Source: Chitinophaga pinensis (GTDB lineage Bacteria > Bacteroidota > Bacteroidia > UKL13-3). Taken from it: a stretch of 7,630 bases of DNA. Shown here in pieces: positions 6,625-7,630 of the stretch. Within the stretch, counting starts at the first letter, position 1; the number at the start of each line of letters is the position of its first letter. The DNA lies in the NCBI GenBank assembly GCA_943323675.2, contig CALPIR020000106.1, forward strand, positions 1-7,630. Direction: 5' to 3'. A model generated the notes under the pieces. The model saw only the letters and a list, made by a program, of their open reading frames with translations. It was not told where the DNA came from and searched no databases. The translations under genes were made by a program, and so were the position numbers.

Positions 6625-6658
6625 GTTTGATTCTGTTTTCGTGTTTGGTGTATTTTGA

Positions 6659-7630
6659 TTATTTGAAGAAAGTAATCCATGCACCGGTTACTAATACGTT
6701 TACAATTGATAACGGAATTAAAATTTTCCATCCTAAATTCATTAATTGATCGTAGCGGAAACGAGGTAATGTCCAACGCACCCACATGAAAAAGAAAATG
6801 AAGAACAATATTTTAGCAAACAATACAGCTATGCTTACAACGGCAGCAATATTTTGAGGTAAATCTAAACTATCTATGCCTGGAAAATGATAACCACCAA
6901 AATACAAACTTGCAATAATTGCTGATGAGATAAACATATTGATGTACTCTGCAAATAAGAATAAGCCTAATTTCATTGAGCTAAATTCTGTGTGATAACC
7001 ACCGATCAATTCACTTTCCGATTCAGGTAAGTCGAATGGAGCACGGTTACACTCGGCAAAGGCACAAATTAAAAAGATTAAAAAGCCGATGGGTTGGCGC
7101 ACCACATTCCATACATTACCATCTCCGGCTTGTCCATCTACGATTTCGCGTAGGCTTAATGAGTTGTTGATTAGCAATAACGCAACAATACTCATTCCCA
7201 TTGCAAGTTCGTAGCTAATCATTTGTGAGGCGGCACGTAATGCACCTAATAAGGCAAATTTGTTGTTTGATGCCCATCCGCCTATCATAATGCCGTAACC
7301 ACCTATTGATACAACAGCAAACAAGTATAATAAACCAACGTTTAAGTCGGCAACTTGTAAACTAAATTCATGGCCACCAAAATTAAAAGACTTTCCCCAT
7401 GGAATAATAGCACTTGACATCAAGGCCGTCATCATAAAAATACACGGACCAATAATAAATAAAAACTTATCTGAGGCGCTAGGGATAATTTCTTCTTTGG
7501 TAAACATTTTAACACCATCAGCAATGGGTTGTAGCAAACCAAATGGTCCTGCTCTGTCTGGACCAATACGGTCTTGAAGGAAAGCTGCAATTTTCCTTTC
7601 ACCATAGGTTGAGTAGGCAGCGATGCCTAA
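6659..7630 (-). CDS. nuoH: NADH-quinone oxidoreductase subunit H, 5' end outside window
   Basis: This is the membrane subunit (ND1 homologue) that forms the quinone-chamber floor and couples quinone reduction to the proton pumps. The frame is open to the window edge: from 7630 it reads LGIAAYSTYGERKIAAFLQD and so on, giving 323 visible residues. An apparent start at TTG 7537 is internal (within PFGLLQPIADG) and is not real. I estimate only 20-30 N-terminal residues are missing, from a usual length near 350. Signatures, numbered from the first visible residue: ERK...RIGPDRAGPFG (11-31), LQPIADGVKMFTKEE (33-47), the GGWASNNKFALLGALRA loop (117-133), and the strongly conserved acidic loop AECNRAPFDLPESESELIGG (192-211) followed by YHTEFSSMK. 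Then comes FMWVRWTLPRFRYDQLMNLGWK (281-302). About eight helices are visible. nuoI follows 34 bases after its TAA. Confidence 0.96.
   Translation of the reverse strand, partial: LGIAAYSTYGERKIAAFLQDRIGPDRAGPFGLLQPIADGVKMFTKEEIIPSASDKFLFIIGPCIFMMTALMSSAIIPWGKSFNFGGHEFSLQVADLNVGLLYLFAVVSIGGYGIMIGGWASNNKFALLGALRAASQMISYELAMGMSIVALLLINNSLSLREIVDGQAGDGNVWNVVRQPIGFLIFLICAFAECNRAPFDLPESESELIGGYHTEFSSMKLGLFLFAEYINMFISSAIIASLYFGGYHFPGIDSLDLPQNIAAVVSIAVLFAKILFFIFFFMWVRWTLPRFRYDQLMNLGWKILIPLSIVNVLVTGAWITFFK

Noticed and set aside
6625..6684. Longer nuoI reading from a GTG at 6684
   Set aside because: It would overlap nuoH by 26 bases and add 20 polar residues not typical of NuoI. The ATG at 6624 gives the usual N-terminus and a normal 34-base gap.
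7535..7537. TTG as the nuoH start
   Set aside because: The frame stays open to the window edge, and the 31 upstream codons encode conserved NuoH sequence (ERK...RIGPDRAGPFG), so this TTG is an internal leucine.

Overview
The window is the 3' half of a bacterial complex I (proton-pumping NADH:quinone oxidoreductase, nuo) operon. All of it lies on the minus strand, so transcription runs from high to low coordinates. The base composition is AT-rich. Several family signatures point to Bacteroidota: a NuoM carrying HTWQADTY where proteobacteria have HxWLPDAH, a NuoM segment HGVNVVGLFF, and A-rich leaders that mostly lack Shine-Dalgarno sites. No finer placement is attempted.

Layout, in order of transcription: nuoH (7630 to 6659, 5' end outside the window), nuoI (6624-6055), nuoJ (6031-5534), nuoK (5512-5192), nuoL (5164-3236), nuoM (3235-1787) and nuoN (1776-385). 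Gaps between genes are 0 to 34 bases and no promoter or terminator is visible between them, so they are almost certainly one transcript. This is the canonical H-I-J-K-L-M-N order. After nuoN there is a 304-base AT-rich gap (81-384). It holds a bulged stem-loop just past the nuoN stop (331-377), a second hairpin with a GC-rich loop (146-175), and small dyads. At the far edge (1-80, minus strand) is the first 26 codons of another gene, whose start resembles the ExbB/TolQ/MotA proton-channel family as found in Bacteroidota.

How the genes work together: NuoI carries the last iron-sulfur relay clusters (N6a and N6b) towards the quinone. NuoH forms the quinone-chamber floor and the heel of the membrane arm. 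NuoJ and NuoK link it to the antiporter-like subunits. NuoN, NuoM and NuoL are the three proton-pumping modules, and NuoL also carries the long lateral helix. The key charged residues of the proton path (Glu/Lys/Lys/Lys or Glu in each antiporter-like subunit, two Glu in NuoK) and all eight cluster cysteines of NuoI are present, so the encoded part of the enzyme looks intact and functional.

I found no sign of a new biological system. There are no mobile elements, CRISPR arrays, RNA genes or unexplained large ORFs. The points that merit a second look are small: the stem-loops and possible promoter in the 304-base gap, the identity of the truncated gene at 1-80, an unusual Shine-Dalgarno-like site before nuoK, the abutting nuoL/nuoM stop and start, and a Cys-x-Cys in a NuoM loop.
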